Positions 50,701 to 59,000 of a stretch of DNA of 64,000 nucleotides are shown in pieces. The stretch's first letter is position 1, and each line of letters begins with the position of its first letter. Below the pieces are notes generated by a model. That model ran no database searches. It saw nothing but the letters and a program-made list of their open reading frames with translations, and was not told the origin of the DNA. The translations under genes were made by a program, and so were the position numbers. The stretch comes from an uncultured Clostridia bacterium (lineage in GTDB: Bacteria > Bacillota > Clostridia > UBA1381), in the NCBI GenBank assembly GCA_947631085.1, contig CANRJY010000011.1:1-64000 (forward strand), given 5' to 3'.

Positions 50701-51242
50701 CGCTTTTCGGCGGTCAATGTGCCGCTGTACGCGCAGTTTTTGACTATGCCCTCGTTAAAGCCTACGATACCGCCGAACGAGGCTCCGTCCACGGCGGTCG
50801 ATTCGGTCGTTATGCCGAGATTTTTTTCAAGCTCGCCGCGTATTTCGTCAGCCGACAAGCCGTTTGTTTCCGATTCGGTTTTTCGCATATTGCCGCTTAA
50901 GGTGAGATTTACGACATTCGCGCCCTCGGCGAGCTTGTGGAAAAATCCGGCGTAGTCGTCACCCGTAAACTCCATTTCATAATTCTTTATCGTGTGTCCG
51001 CCGCCGTCGAAGCTGCCGCAGAACACGGAAGCGCTGTCGATTTTTTTACCTCTTAGGTCAATATCGGTGGTCAGGATAAAATCTCTGCCCTTTGAATAGC
51101 TGTCGCCCGTGCATTTGTCGAGAAATTCAAGCAGATCCTTTTCGCTCGAGATGCGCTCCGTTTCCGATGCGAGAGATACGCACGGAACGGCGTTTACGGC
51201 TATCATGACCGCGGTGATCAAAGAAAGTAATTTGCGTTTCAT
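47790..51242 (-). CDS. Large GLUG-repeat surface protein with coiled coil and C-terminal anchor
   Basis: The 1150-residue protein has a signal peptide (1-25) and GLUG-type beta repeats (about 30-310 and 690-890, with units such as NIGGIAGFNEGV and GGIVGENSEKG). A long helical region (about 315-600, heptad-like, SLNDKIENGADTAAIGQSI, ERLDDMLHDVQTDVD) is followed by a proline-rich segment (about 600-640, PTPRPLQTMRPLPS). Near 985-1040 is an InlB-type repeat (VTKEYGETLSASEIPEPP), and a single membrane helix at about 1125-1143 precedes MKKRKLK. It has the layout of a wall-spanning protein held in the membrane. The gene begins two bases after the MMPL transporter gene, so the two should act together. 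No enzyme motif was seen. Confidence 0.85.
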   Translation of the reverse strand: MKRKLLSLITAVMIAVNAVPCVSLASETERISSEKDLLEFLDKCTGDSYSKGRDFILTTDIDLRGKKIDSASVFCGSFDGGGHTIKNYEMEFTGDDYAGFFHKLAEGANVVNLTLSGNMRKTESETNGLSADEIRGELEKNLGITTESTAVDGASFGGIVGFNEGIVKNCAYSGTLTAEKRAGGIVGENSEKGLIEECVNYAEINSTYISGGIAGDNEGRIRGSENKGGVCTDAEENNSNIGGIAGFNEGVTETSVNSANVGETGFGTNIGGIAGKQCGVISECENKGNIGGNKNVGGITGLFVPYIDYDLSAENIKNEVEKTKQSIKSGANEIQNELTGSVDDLFSGFGDFSKLLSSNGLIGLIPPALYSIASSNAKVKEGAARVLNSIADGIEQRNATGGFDSAGTSDSINALLESLNDKIENGADTAAIGQSIIDALYGVNSSVSSLSGETMSDFEDMKISAQNLTDSITAAVDGTAATNAQINELIGSLNGAVNNLSQDEASRSQAIVDRVNDIDFDDLNNLSDSIEDMTNSTDRFLHDAERDLGNTSDTVTEPFERLDDMLHDVQTDVDNTKEKAEKVKDDLHSLTDNLPTPRPLQTMRPLPSTVPLPSIGPLPTLHPITKNSNSSEDENKPEGLLTGFLSGLFVTAHAEETERSGIKEIIDTDAIKDALDSMISVDVSLKRTIAGEEADNALIKYCLNSGDISGGDNIGGAAGSVGVESLVEEGESVKLPDGKPLMADMAAKAVIDSSVNTGKISAKNNRAGGIAGDSSIGIIKNCLGSGDVECENGGCVGCIGGDTRASILYSVGISHLSGKNNVGGIAGTADNIENCYALPLINEDAQKKGYIAGAVNNTAQNNYFIDEGTGGIDGASEQGKAEAVAPQNMVGIGEMPAGMPSFKAEDWFMERGDKYLPQIHSLAGNDARGSIRQKLADASKEAALFRFTVRFVADDSELARVTKEYGETLSASEIPEPPAKDGGYPGWDGDTSKPILRNTVFTAEYADAVTTIASEGSPALLLIEGNFSEETKVSAEETTFDADFGNEYEIIGEYAFSVTPESDVKDGFAMRVYDKDQKGTHIGIVQNGIPSVIECERDGKYLKCRMESPGQFALLSAKKQSPVPIIVISALIMAVAAVCLFVFMKKRKLK

Positions 51243-51244
51243 GT

Positions 51245-53545
51245 TTATTCTCCCTTCTCAAGCAGCTTTATTTCCCCAATCTCGGGGATTTTAAAATACG
51301 TTTTCGCGATAAGCTTATCGCATAAAATCATAATTCCCGGCAGCGCGGTAAGAACTATGATGATAGAAAGCAGCGTGCCGCGCCCGAGCGCGAAGCCGAG
51401 CGAGTATATAATAACGTTGCTCGACATAACTCCGAGCAGGTAGCCGACTATTGTAAGTATCGAGCCCGACGTCAATATAGTCGGGAACGAATCGCAAAGC
51501 GAGCGCACAGCCGCGTCGGCGGCGCTCATGGTTTTCCTGAGCTCCGTATAGCGGTTCGTAAATACAATGGCGTAATCTATCGTCGCGCCCATCTGTATCG
51601 AGCTTACTATCAAATAGCCGAGGAAGTACAGGCTGTTTCCCGTGAAATACGGCACCGAGAAATTTATCCATGTTGTTCCCTGGATTATAAGCACCAGCAA
51701 AACGGGAAGGCTTGCCGAGCGGAACGTGAACAGCAGAACCAACAGCACCGCCGCTATGGTTATGAGCGTTATACGCATATTGTCCGAGCTGAAGGATTGC
51801 TCGAGATCGTAGCAGCTTGTCGCGTTTCCGGCGACGTAAACCTTATCGTCGTCATCGTAAAGCTCCTTGCCCTCGTCGCGTATTTTCTGTATCAATTCGT
51901 ATGTTTCGTCGCTGTCCGGCTCGCCGCTGAACTGAAAAAGCATAAGGCTGTAGTTTTCGCCTTGCATCTGCGCCTTCGCGTCGGTGAGAGTATCGTACAT
52001 TTCATCGAGCTGCTTTTTCGTGCTCTCGCCGAGATTGATCACGCCGAGCTCCGACTGCTCGTGGACAAACTCGAACAGATGCATGATAGATATGCGGTAA
52101 TCGGACGTGTCGGAGAAAATACTCTGGTACTGCTCGTGCTTTACGCCGTAGAGCTGGTATAAAAGCTTGCACGCGCTGTAATCTATCCCGACAAGCTCGG
52201 ACAGCTCCTTCGGCGTGATTTCCTGAGTGAGCGTGTAGCCGTCCTTTATTTCGGTCGTGGAAAGTCCCGTGACCTTTGTTACATTTTCAAACTCCGATAC
52301 GCGGTTTAAAAGGATTTTTTCCTTGTCCGTATCGCCCGACGGAACTATTATCATACCGAGCTCCGTAGGCCCGAAATTGTGCTCGATTTTTGAAACGGAA
52401 ATTTCCTTTTCGGTAGACGGGTTTTCCGTATCCACGGCGAGCGCGTTAAAGCTGTACGGACATTTGCCCGAAAATACGCAGCCGATCGACGCACATATTA
52501 CGAAAATCGCGACAAATATATATCTGAATTTTACCGCGAAGCCCGCGAACGGCTTGATATCGGGGATAAACGATTTATGCTGCGTTTTGTCGATTTTATT
52601 GGAGAAAATTATGAGAAGCCCCGGCATCAGCAGGAATACGGACAGCAGACTGCAAACTATTCCCTTGCACAGCACCAGTCCCAAGTCCGCGCCGATTTTG
52701 AGCTGCATAACGACAAGCGCCGCAAGCCCCGCCATAGTCGTAAGGCTTGACGAGCTTATCTCGATGATAGCCTTCGACAGAGCGGAGACAATGGCGTGAT
52801 AATTGTCCTTTTCGCGCTTCTCCTCGGCAAATCGGTCAAACAGAATTATCGAGTAGTCGATGGACAGCGCGAGCTGCAGTACGGTCGCGATAGACTGCGT
52901 TACGGACGATATTTCGCCGAAAATTATATTGCTGCCCATGTTTATTAAAGCGGCGGCCAAAAACGTTATAAGAAAAATTACAACCTCCATATAGCTTTGG
53001 AGCGAAATTAAAAGCACGCCGATAACGACCGCGAACACCGCCAAGAGCAGAGGAGGAAGCTCCTTTTGAATTTGCTGCATACTGTCGTTTATATTAGGGG
53101 AGTTGTAATAACAGTCGTAGTCGCTTAAATTTGCTTTGATATTGTCGATGACCGCGAGCAGCGCGTCTACGTCGTCGTTGTCCTCGAGAGAAACGTCGAA
53201 CAGGGCGGCGGAATTGTTGTAATGCTGTTTATCGTTATCTATCGTTACAGACTTTACTCCCTCTGTGTCCTCTATTATTGGAAGTATCACGTCCTCAGCC
53301 TGCTCGTATGTAATGTTGTTCACCATGAAATTGACCATAGGCGATACGCTGAGCTCCTCATCCATGATTTTTTGGGCAATTCTCGTTTCCGTATCGTCGG
53401 GCAGATACGAGGAAACGTCGCTGTTTACACGCACATGGGTATACAAAATTCCCGAAATGATACACGAGAGCATAAAAAGAAAAAGAATCAGCCTTCGCTG
53501 GTCAACTATCGTTTTTGAAATTTTGTACATCGCACCGTTTTGCAT
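51245..53545 (-). CDS. MMPL/RND-family transporter
   Basis: The 766-residue membrane protein has the MMPL layout: TM1 (about 20-38), an external loop (residues 39-170), five TM segments (175-320), TM7 near 345, a second external loop (370-570) and a final block of TMs (575-750). Landmarks are SIDYSIILFDRFAEEK and GATIDYAIVFTNRYTE, each with the Asp of the proton relay. The external loops carry RVNSDVSSYLPDDTETR, typical of lipid or hydrophobic-compound exporters. It is divergent from a TetR gene, which probably represses it. AAGGAG lies 11 bases before the start. Confidence 0.92.
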   Translation of the reverse strand: MQNGAMYKISKTIVDQRRLILFLFMLSCIISGILYTHVRVNSDVSSYLPDDTETRIAQKIMDEELSVSPMVNFMVNNITYEQAEDVILPIIEDTEGVKSVTIDNDKQHYNNSAALFDVSLEDNDDVDALLAVIDNIKANLSDYDCYYNSPNINDSMQQIQKELPPLLLAVFAVVIGVLLISLQSYMEVVIFLITFLAAALINMGSNIIFGEISSVTQSIATVLQLALSIDYSIILFDRFAEEKREKDNYHAIVSALSKAIIEISSSSLTTMAGLAALVVMQLKIGADLGLVLCKGIVCSLLSVFLLMPGLLIIFSNKIDKTQHKSFIPDIKPFAGFAVKFRYIFVAIFVICASIGCVFSGKCPYSFNALAVDTENPSTEKEISVSKIEHNFGPTELGMIIVPSGDTDKEKILLNRVSEFENVTKVTGLSTTEIKDGYTLTQEITPKELSELVGIDYSACKLLYQLYGVKHEQYQSIFSDTSDYRISIMHLFEFVHEQSELGVINLGESTKKQLDEMYDTLTDAKAQMQGENYSLMLFQFSGEPDSDETYELIQKIRDEGKELYDDDDKVYVAGNATSCYDLEQSFSSDNMRITLITIAAVLLVLLFTFRSASLPVLLVLIIQGTTWINFSVPYFTGNSLYFLGYLIVSSIQMGATIDYAIVFTNRYTELRKTMSAADAAVRSLCDSFPTILTSGSILTIVGYLLGVMSSNVIIYSLGFALGRGTLLSIIIVLTALPGIMILCDKLIAKTYFKIPEIGEIKLLEKGE

Positions 53546-53581
53546 AAATATGTCCGCTCCTTTTTTAATACCTCAATATTA

Positions 53582-53609
53582 ATTATATGGGTTGAATTAC
53601 AATATTCAA
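53582..53609 (-). promoter_or_regulatory. Promoter of the MMPL-GLUG operon
   Basis: TTGAAT (53604-53609), a 16-base spacer and TATAAT (53582-53587) on the minus strand. Confidence 0.65.
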
Positions 53610-53635
53610 TATTCAATTTCCACCAAAATGTACAT

Positions 53636-53666
53636 TACTGAACAAATTGTATAAAATTGTTCAGTA
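53636..53666. promoter_or_regulatory. Probable TetR operator
   Basis: A 31-bp near-palindrome with outer arms TACTGAACAA and TTGTTCAGTA (12 of 15 pairs match) lies between the two divergent promoters. Confidence 0.7.
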
Positions 53667-53684
53667 AATTCGGTATTGTGCGGC

Positions 53685-53713
53685 TTGACTAATTTGTGTT
53701 TTGACAATATAAT
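53685..53713 (+). promoter_or_regulatory. Promoter of the TetR gene
   Basis: TTGACT (53685-53690), a 17-base spacer and TATAAT (53708-53713), 20 bases before the start. Confidence 0.75.
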
Positions 53714-53733
53714 AGCTTCAAGAGGTGGTAAAA

Positions 53734-54336
53734 ATGGCGGAAAAACAGGAGGACAGACGCGCGAGAAAAACGCGCGCCGCGCTTGAGAAGGCGTATCTGG
53801 AGCTTATACAGAAAAAGGACATTTCAAAAATAACCATTCACGACGTGACCGAAAAAGCCGACGTCGCGCGCGGCACGTTTTATATTCATTTCTGCGATAT
53901 TTACGAGCTTGCGGACTATGTTGAGGAGCGACTTTTAAATAATCTTACGCAGTCGATAGAATTTAAAAACGCGGCGGATTTCGGCGAGGAGATTTTTATG
54001 CTCAAGCTCGAAACCGCGATAAGCTATATGATAGAGAATAAAAAAATTTTTAAAAGGCTCATATGCAGCGGCGGCAGCAGTTCGTTTATCGAAAAGCTGC
54101 GCCGTCTGCTTGAGGAAAATTTGTTCAGAAATGCAATGCATACCAAAGCCGCCGCGTTCGGTGAGGAAAAGCTGTATAACCTTTATATTATAATAAACTA
54201 TTATATTTCGGGTATAATCGGCGCGGCGAGGTTCTGTCTTGAAAACGACCGTGGCTACAGCGCGTCGCAGATCGCGCATATGCTGGGACATAGAATTTTG
54301 AACGATTACGTTTCCATTCTGCAGGACGAGCTGTAG
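53734..54336 (+). CDS. TetR/AcrR-family transcriptional regulator
   Basis: The 200-residue protein has an N-terminal helix-turn-helix (residues ~10-55: ARKTRAALEKAYLELIQKKD, ITIHDVTEKADVARGTFYIHF) and a helical ligand-binding C-terminus with the TetR_C_7-like pattern (YIIINYYISGIIGAARF). The ATG at 53734 has AGAGGTGG in front; a GTG three codons earlier is within that site. It is divergent from the MMPL operon, with an inverted repeat between, so it likely represses both. The ligand is unknown. Confidence 0.92.
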   Translation: MAEKQEDRRARKTRAALEKAYLELIQKKDISKITIHDVTEKADVARGTFYIHFCDIYELADYVEERLLNNLTQSIEFKNAADFGEEIFMLKLETAISYMIENKKIFKRLICSGGSSSFIEKLRRLLEENLFRNAMHTKAAAFGEEKLYNLYIIINYYISGIIGAARFCLENDRGYSASQIAHMLGHRILNDYVSILQDEL

Positions 54337-55037
54337 AACCGGCGGCGCGCTAAATTACAAAACGCCATTTCGCCAATGTTCGTTATAGATACGCTTAACT
54401 TGGCTATAGCTTCAATAGGTATACATTCCGGTTTGATATTTCATACCGACTGAGGCTCTCAGTTTACGTCTAAAAAATTCAGACAGTATCCTCAAAGTCA
54501 AGAGTATTTTTAATCTTTTGCTGTTCGTCACGAGTAAACACAACAACCTCATTATGCTTTGTTTTCGGCAACTCTATGGCAATCCATATTGGAGTAATAT
54601 ATTCCTCTTTGTTCGCTTTTTTAAGGCTTCACGCAAAAAAAGAAAAAATGCCTTTTATAGTCGATAGCGACTGCTCTAACAGGGAATTTACAAATGCCTG
54701 TAATAGGTCTTTATTTATCTTGCGCAGTACAATGCTTCCAAAAAAGGTCTGATATAATTATTTAGGTATTCTGTTTGCGACAGATATTTATCGCCAACTC
54801 CAATAGAACGAAATATTTCGAAGATTGCCAAAAAAGTATTACTCGTCTGCAGACGGCACAGCGTAAGAGGAAACAGCGAGAAATGTCACGGCTTAGGATT
54901 GTTCAAATTCAGGTATTATGCACGGTTTAGAATACAGAAATCGGAAGGCGATAATTATATTTCGACCTTCCGTTTTCTATTTAAAGAATGAAATGAAAAC
55001 GATAGCACGATAATCTCTGTGGAAAAGGCGGAGGAAA
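54337..55037. other. Region with decayed genes
   Basis: These 701 bases have no intact gene. They hold the integrase remnant (54479-54810). Elsewhere are AT-rich, stop-riddled frames. Confidence 0.6.
54479..54810 (-). pseudogene. Tyrosine recombinase (phage integrase) remnant
   Basis: Three minus-strand frames join into one N-terminal integrase. GDKYLSQTEYLNNYIRPFLE is followed by INKDLLQAFVNSLLEQ and STIKGIFSFF in a second frame. KKANKEEYITPIWIAIELPK and VVVFTRDEQQKIKNTLDFE follow in a third. This is the SAM-like core-binding domain plus the start of the catalytic domain. The catalytic Arg, His and Tyr are all missing. It marks a lost mobile element. Confidence 0.72.
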
Positions 55038-55349
55038 ATGTCTTTTCGTCTGTGGACTCGCAAGGAGTTATATGCCATATCTGTAGGTCAAGCAGTGGGA
55101 AAGGCGTTGAGCGGTTGGTTGTTCTCAACTGACGAAGATATTGAGATGTATTATAACCTCTGCGCTTTATATGAGTTCGAGGACACGCTGAAAATAGCAA
55201 TGAATACATATGAAAGAAGTTATTTATCTTCAAAGTCAGGCGGAAACAGCAAGACATTTAATGAGTGTTATAAAATGCTGTTAAGAACATTCCTGTATGG
55301 AGCAAAATTATCACAGGAGTATGTGGAATTGAATATAAACATGGATTGA
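55038..55349 (+). CDS. Hypothetical protein, possibly a gene fragment
   Basis: The 103-residue frame has GGAGG four bases before its ATG and protein-like composition from about residue 27 (WLFSTDEDIEMYYNLCALYE, YGAKLSQEYVEL). The first ~25 residues overlap another open frame with its own protein-like sequence (ISVEKAEENVFSSVDSQG). A frameshift near 55130 may therefore have joined two parts of one old gene. The family is not recognised. The stop overlaps a TTG of the next frame (TTGA). Confidence 0.4.
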   Translation: MSFRLWTRKELYAISVGQAVGKALSGWLFSTDEDIEMYYNLCALYEFEDTLKIAMNTYERSYLSSKSGGNSKTFNECYKMLLRTFLYGAKLSQEYVELNINMD

Positions 55350-55624
55350 TAAACGAATTGCTATTCTGCTTCCACGAGGAAGATTATGATGCCTATTCAA
55401 AATCACTAAAGAATATTACAACTAGTATAGAGCTAACACTTCAGTTCATGGATACAATCGCGTATAATGGATATTTGGAGGAATACTGCCCAGATTCCGC
55501 ATCAGTGGTAGGTGTAAATAAAAAAAGCCGGACAATTATACTGCGGATGAAAAACAAAACATTATTGATTTCTTGGATAAAACGTCATTTGAAACTAACA
55601 ATATTGTTATTGACAGCAATATGA
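55346..55624 (+). CDS. Hypothetical protein, possibly a gene fragment
   Basis: The 92-residue frame starts with TTG overlapping the previous stop. The first ~55 residues look genuine (LLFCFHEEDYDAYSKSLKN, ELTLQFMDTIAYNGYLEEY). The end (ISWIKRHLKLTILLLTAI) is read in a different frame from the protein-like sequence that continues below it, so the true gene is probably frameshifted near 55520. No family recognised. Confidence 0.35.
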   Translation: MINELLFCFHEEDYDAYSKSLKNITTSIELTLQFMDTIAYNGYLEEYCPDSASVVGVNKKSRTIILRMKNKTLLISWIKRHLKLTILLLTAI

Positions 55625-55848
55625 CGCTAACCAGTGATATGAGCCCTTATGGAAGTGTTTATATAAAGGGTGGTACAATAGATTTGAATGGACATACATT
55701 AAAAAACATTATTTACAGTCCAAACCGTCCTTATTTCATGAACAAGATAAATCGGACTCTTCGCAAAATAAACGTAAATACGGAACGGTACTTAAACCAT
55801 CTCGCTGCGGCAAAATCCGACGGGCGGTTTTGTGTTCAGCATAGGTAA
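55520..55848 (+). pseudogene. Decayed surface-protein fragment
   Basis: This frame is open from a stop near 55520 and lacks a start. It reads DNYTADEKQNIIDFLDKTSF and YIKGGTIDLNGHTLKNI. The second segment has the beta-repeat look of secreted proteins with GTIDLNGHTL units. It ends in low-quality sequence at 55848. Probably the 3' part of the broken gene covering 55.0-55.85 kb. Confidence 0.4.
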
Positions 55849-55947
55849 AGCCGGGAGTCGGCTTGCCCCGGCTAAAGTTGTTGAGATTGAAACGCACCTG
55901 TGGTGAAGGTTTTTGTAAATTTAACAAAATTTAGCGGTTTGGCTGTA

Positions 55948-55976
55948 TTGACAAAATAATCTAATTGAATTATACT
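55948..55976 (+). promoter_or_regulatory. Promoter of the VWA-YiiX gene pair
   Basis: TTGACA (55948-55953), a 17-base spacer and TATACT (55971-55976), with a leader of about 75 bases. Confidence 0.7.
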
Positions 55977-56058
55977 TAATATATGCGAATAATGGGGTAA
56001 TTTTATTAATTTGTTCGAAAAAACAAAATGATATGAAGTATGAAAGGATGACAGTAAA

Positions 56059-59000
56059 ATGAAAAAAATTATCAGTGCTTTTCTTGCGGCAGCGATGATT
56101 TTGATGTTCGTTCCGGCACTCTCATTCGCCTCGGATACTCCCAGTTCCTGGGCGGCGCAGGAAGTTCGTCTCGCAGAGGAAAATGGATTGATAACCAGCG
56201 CTCTGAAAAGGGATTATGCAAAGGTAATAACCAGAGAGGAATTCTGTGAGCTTGTTGTAAAGCTTTATGAGAAGCTAAGAGGAACGAAAGCCGAGCCATC
56301 GGAGGATATTTTTGAGGACACGGATAATATTGAAATTTTAAAAGCGTATAAGGCGGGAATAGTTAAGGGCGTTTCCGCAGTCCAGTTCGATCCGACGGCG
56401 TCGATAACGAGACAGGAGTTATGTGTTATGCTTACTCGCTGCGTCGAGCACGCAATAGATACCTCTACGGTATATACATATACGATAAACAATTTTGCCG
56501 ATGGCGATCAAATAAGTGATTGGGCATTCGCGGAAGTGAATTATTCATACGATCATGACATAATTCATGGAATAGGTGAAAATAAGATATCTCCGCTGGG
56601 AACGGTTACAAGTGAGGAAGCAATCCTGATTGTTATAAGAATGTATCTGAACCGCGATTCCTATGAGGGAGAAACGATAGAAACCGAAGGTCAGAAAAGC
56701 TTTGATTCCAGATCGTCTTTAGTCAGCAGCGTAGATGTAAAATGCCGCTCCCCCTATGATTTGGGAGGTGTGGCGATTACAGACGTAACCAAATACGAAC
56801 CGATCCTGTCCGCTTCTGCCGGTTCTCTCGGCACAGTTATAAACATAACCGGAAAATACGGTGTTAATACTCTGAAAAACGTTGATGTAACTATGGAATA
56901 CCGACAAAACATGCTTTCCGGTTCGGATGAGGGAAGTCTCGGTGTGGCAAGATACGATGAATCTCTCGGCAGAATGGTTCTTATAGAAGATGTTTCCGTA
57001 GATAAGAAAAACAATACCATCTCCTTTACGGACACGTCCCTCGGAGAATATACAATAGTTGATAAAGACGAATGGTATCAAGCTTGGAGCGAACCTCTCA
57101 CAGAACTCCGTCAGGAAATGCCGGAAGATACAATGGCATATTACGATGTCGTATTCCTTGTTGACGATTCGGGAAGTATGGAAACAAACGATCCGGAAAA
57201 TGTGAGAGCTACGGCAGTTTATGAATTTATACGCTCTCTCAGCAGCGGAGACGGATTCGCAGTTGAGAGTTTCACCGAGTCAACAAGCGAAAACGTAGGC
57301 TATACAACTGTACGCGATGTCGGTGACTGGAAAGAACTTCAGAACCGAATTTCAAGTCTTTCCTCAAATGGCGGAACCGACATAAGCGGCGCTATTGAAA
57401 AAGGAATAAGTATTCTTGACGGTATTAACAGAGACACGGACAAGATGATAGTTCTCCTTACAGACGGAAAACAGGATTCAAAAAGCGCCAATTATGATGA
57501 GAACGCCGCAGAGCGGGCGGCGGAACGCGGATACGAGATCAATGTAATCAGCCTTGGCGATGACATAGACACAGATGTTCTGACCGGTATTACCGAAGTA
57601 ACGGGCGGAGACTATTATCCGTCTGAGTATGCTGACAGCTTGATAGGAATATACAAAGAAATCAAGGGTGAAAATATCGGCTGGAGCGATGAGAGCCTTG
57701 ACGGAGATCAACTACCGGACATCCTTGAAAAAAAGGGCATGAGAAACCAATACGGAATTTTCATTCGCTCCGACAATACCAGACCTGACACGGATTTCGA
57801 TAATCTTACCGACGATGAGGAAATGGGAGAGCGTGTTGTGGATTCCTCTCATGTTACCACTCAGGATGTGCAGAACGGAATAACGGCATATGTATATTAC
57901 ATAATGCGTTCCGATCCGAATTTCAAAGACAGCGATTATGATGGTCTTAACGATGACATAGACCAATTTCCGCTAAGAGCTGATGATGACAACTGGGAGG
58001 AAATCACCGGGGTCGAGGACAGAATCTTAGACTCAAACAATGATGGTATAAGCGATTATTACACTAATTTACTCTATAAAGGATATCTTACCTCGACAAC
58101 CGGAGTCAGTTTCGCAGGCTACAATTTCGGTGGGCCTGACGATTATGACGGAGATGGGCTTAAGAACGGCGAAGAGCTTATCATAACAGAGGCTAACGGC
58201 AGAATTTATGCGCAAATGCTTTCGGATCCGAGACTGAAAAATTCCGACGGAGACGAATATGATGATTTATTTGAATCAATAAATAACACTGATCCTCTTT
58301 CCATAAGCCTTCTCAATTCCGAGGTTATGGCGGCATTGGATTCAGATATGCGTGCGGCATCGCAGTATTTGATGGAAATACGCGATAACGAAGCGATGCA
58401 AACAGCGCTTTTCGCGAGCAACTATATTTTTGGTTCAAATTACGACAGAGTTCAAATTTATAAAGAGGCTCTGCTTGATTTATTCGAAGATATGCGTGCG
58501 GAGGCTGAACAAAACGATACTGTTTCTGAGATGGTGTCGATTACATCGGATATTAACTCTACGATAAAACAGGGTATTCGAATTGCCGAATATGAAGAAT
58601 ATTTCAACGCTCCCGACAAAATAGCCGAACTTGAAAAGAAATATTCCAAGCTTGAAGAAAAAGGAGAGCAAATGCTTAGGTATGCAAGTCCCGACTCCCT
58701 TGAAAAATACACTAAGGAAATGCTCGATATACACGATGAGATTACAAAGCAGAAAAATCTTTCTAAACATATGCCGGACATTCCTATAGATGTGCCGTCG
58801 GCAAAATCAAACATAGACGCTAAACTCGGAACCCTCGACGTTATACTTCAAGGCGGAGAATTGATATACAATATAGCAAAGCTCAACGCCAACGCAAGGA
58901 GTATAAAGGAAAATATCAATATACTCGAAATGCTTTCTCACTCGTCCGATCCGGCGCTTTCAGTTGCCGCTGCGGAGCTTAAGCCGGCGGCTGAAAGCGA

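Noticed and set aside
47830-50955. Long plus-strand frames opposite the GLUG protein gene
   Set aside because: They are rich in Ser/Pro and Ile, as expected from reading Gly/Asn-rich repeats backwards; they lack starts with sites.
54955-55257. A 100-codon minus-strand open frame
   Set aside because: No ribosome binding site, and it is opposite more protein-like plus-strand frames.
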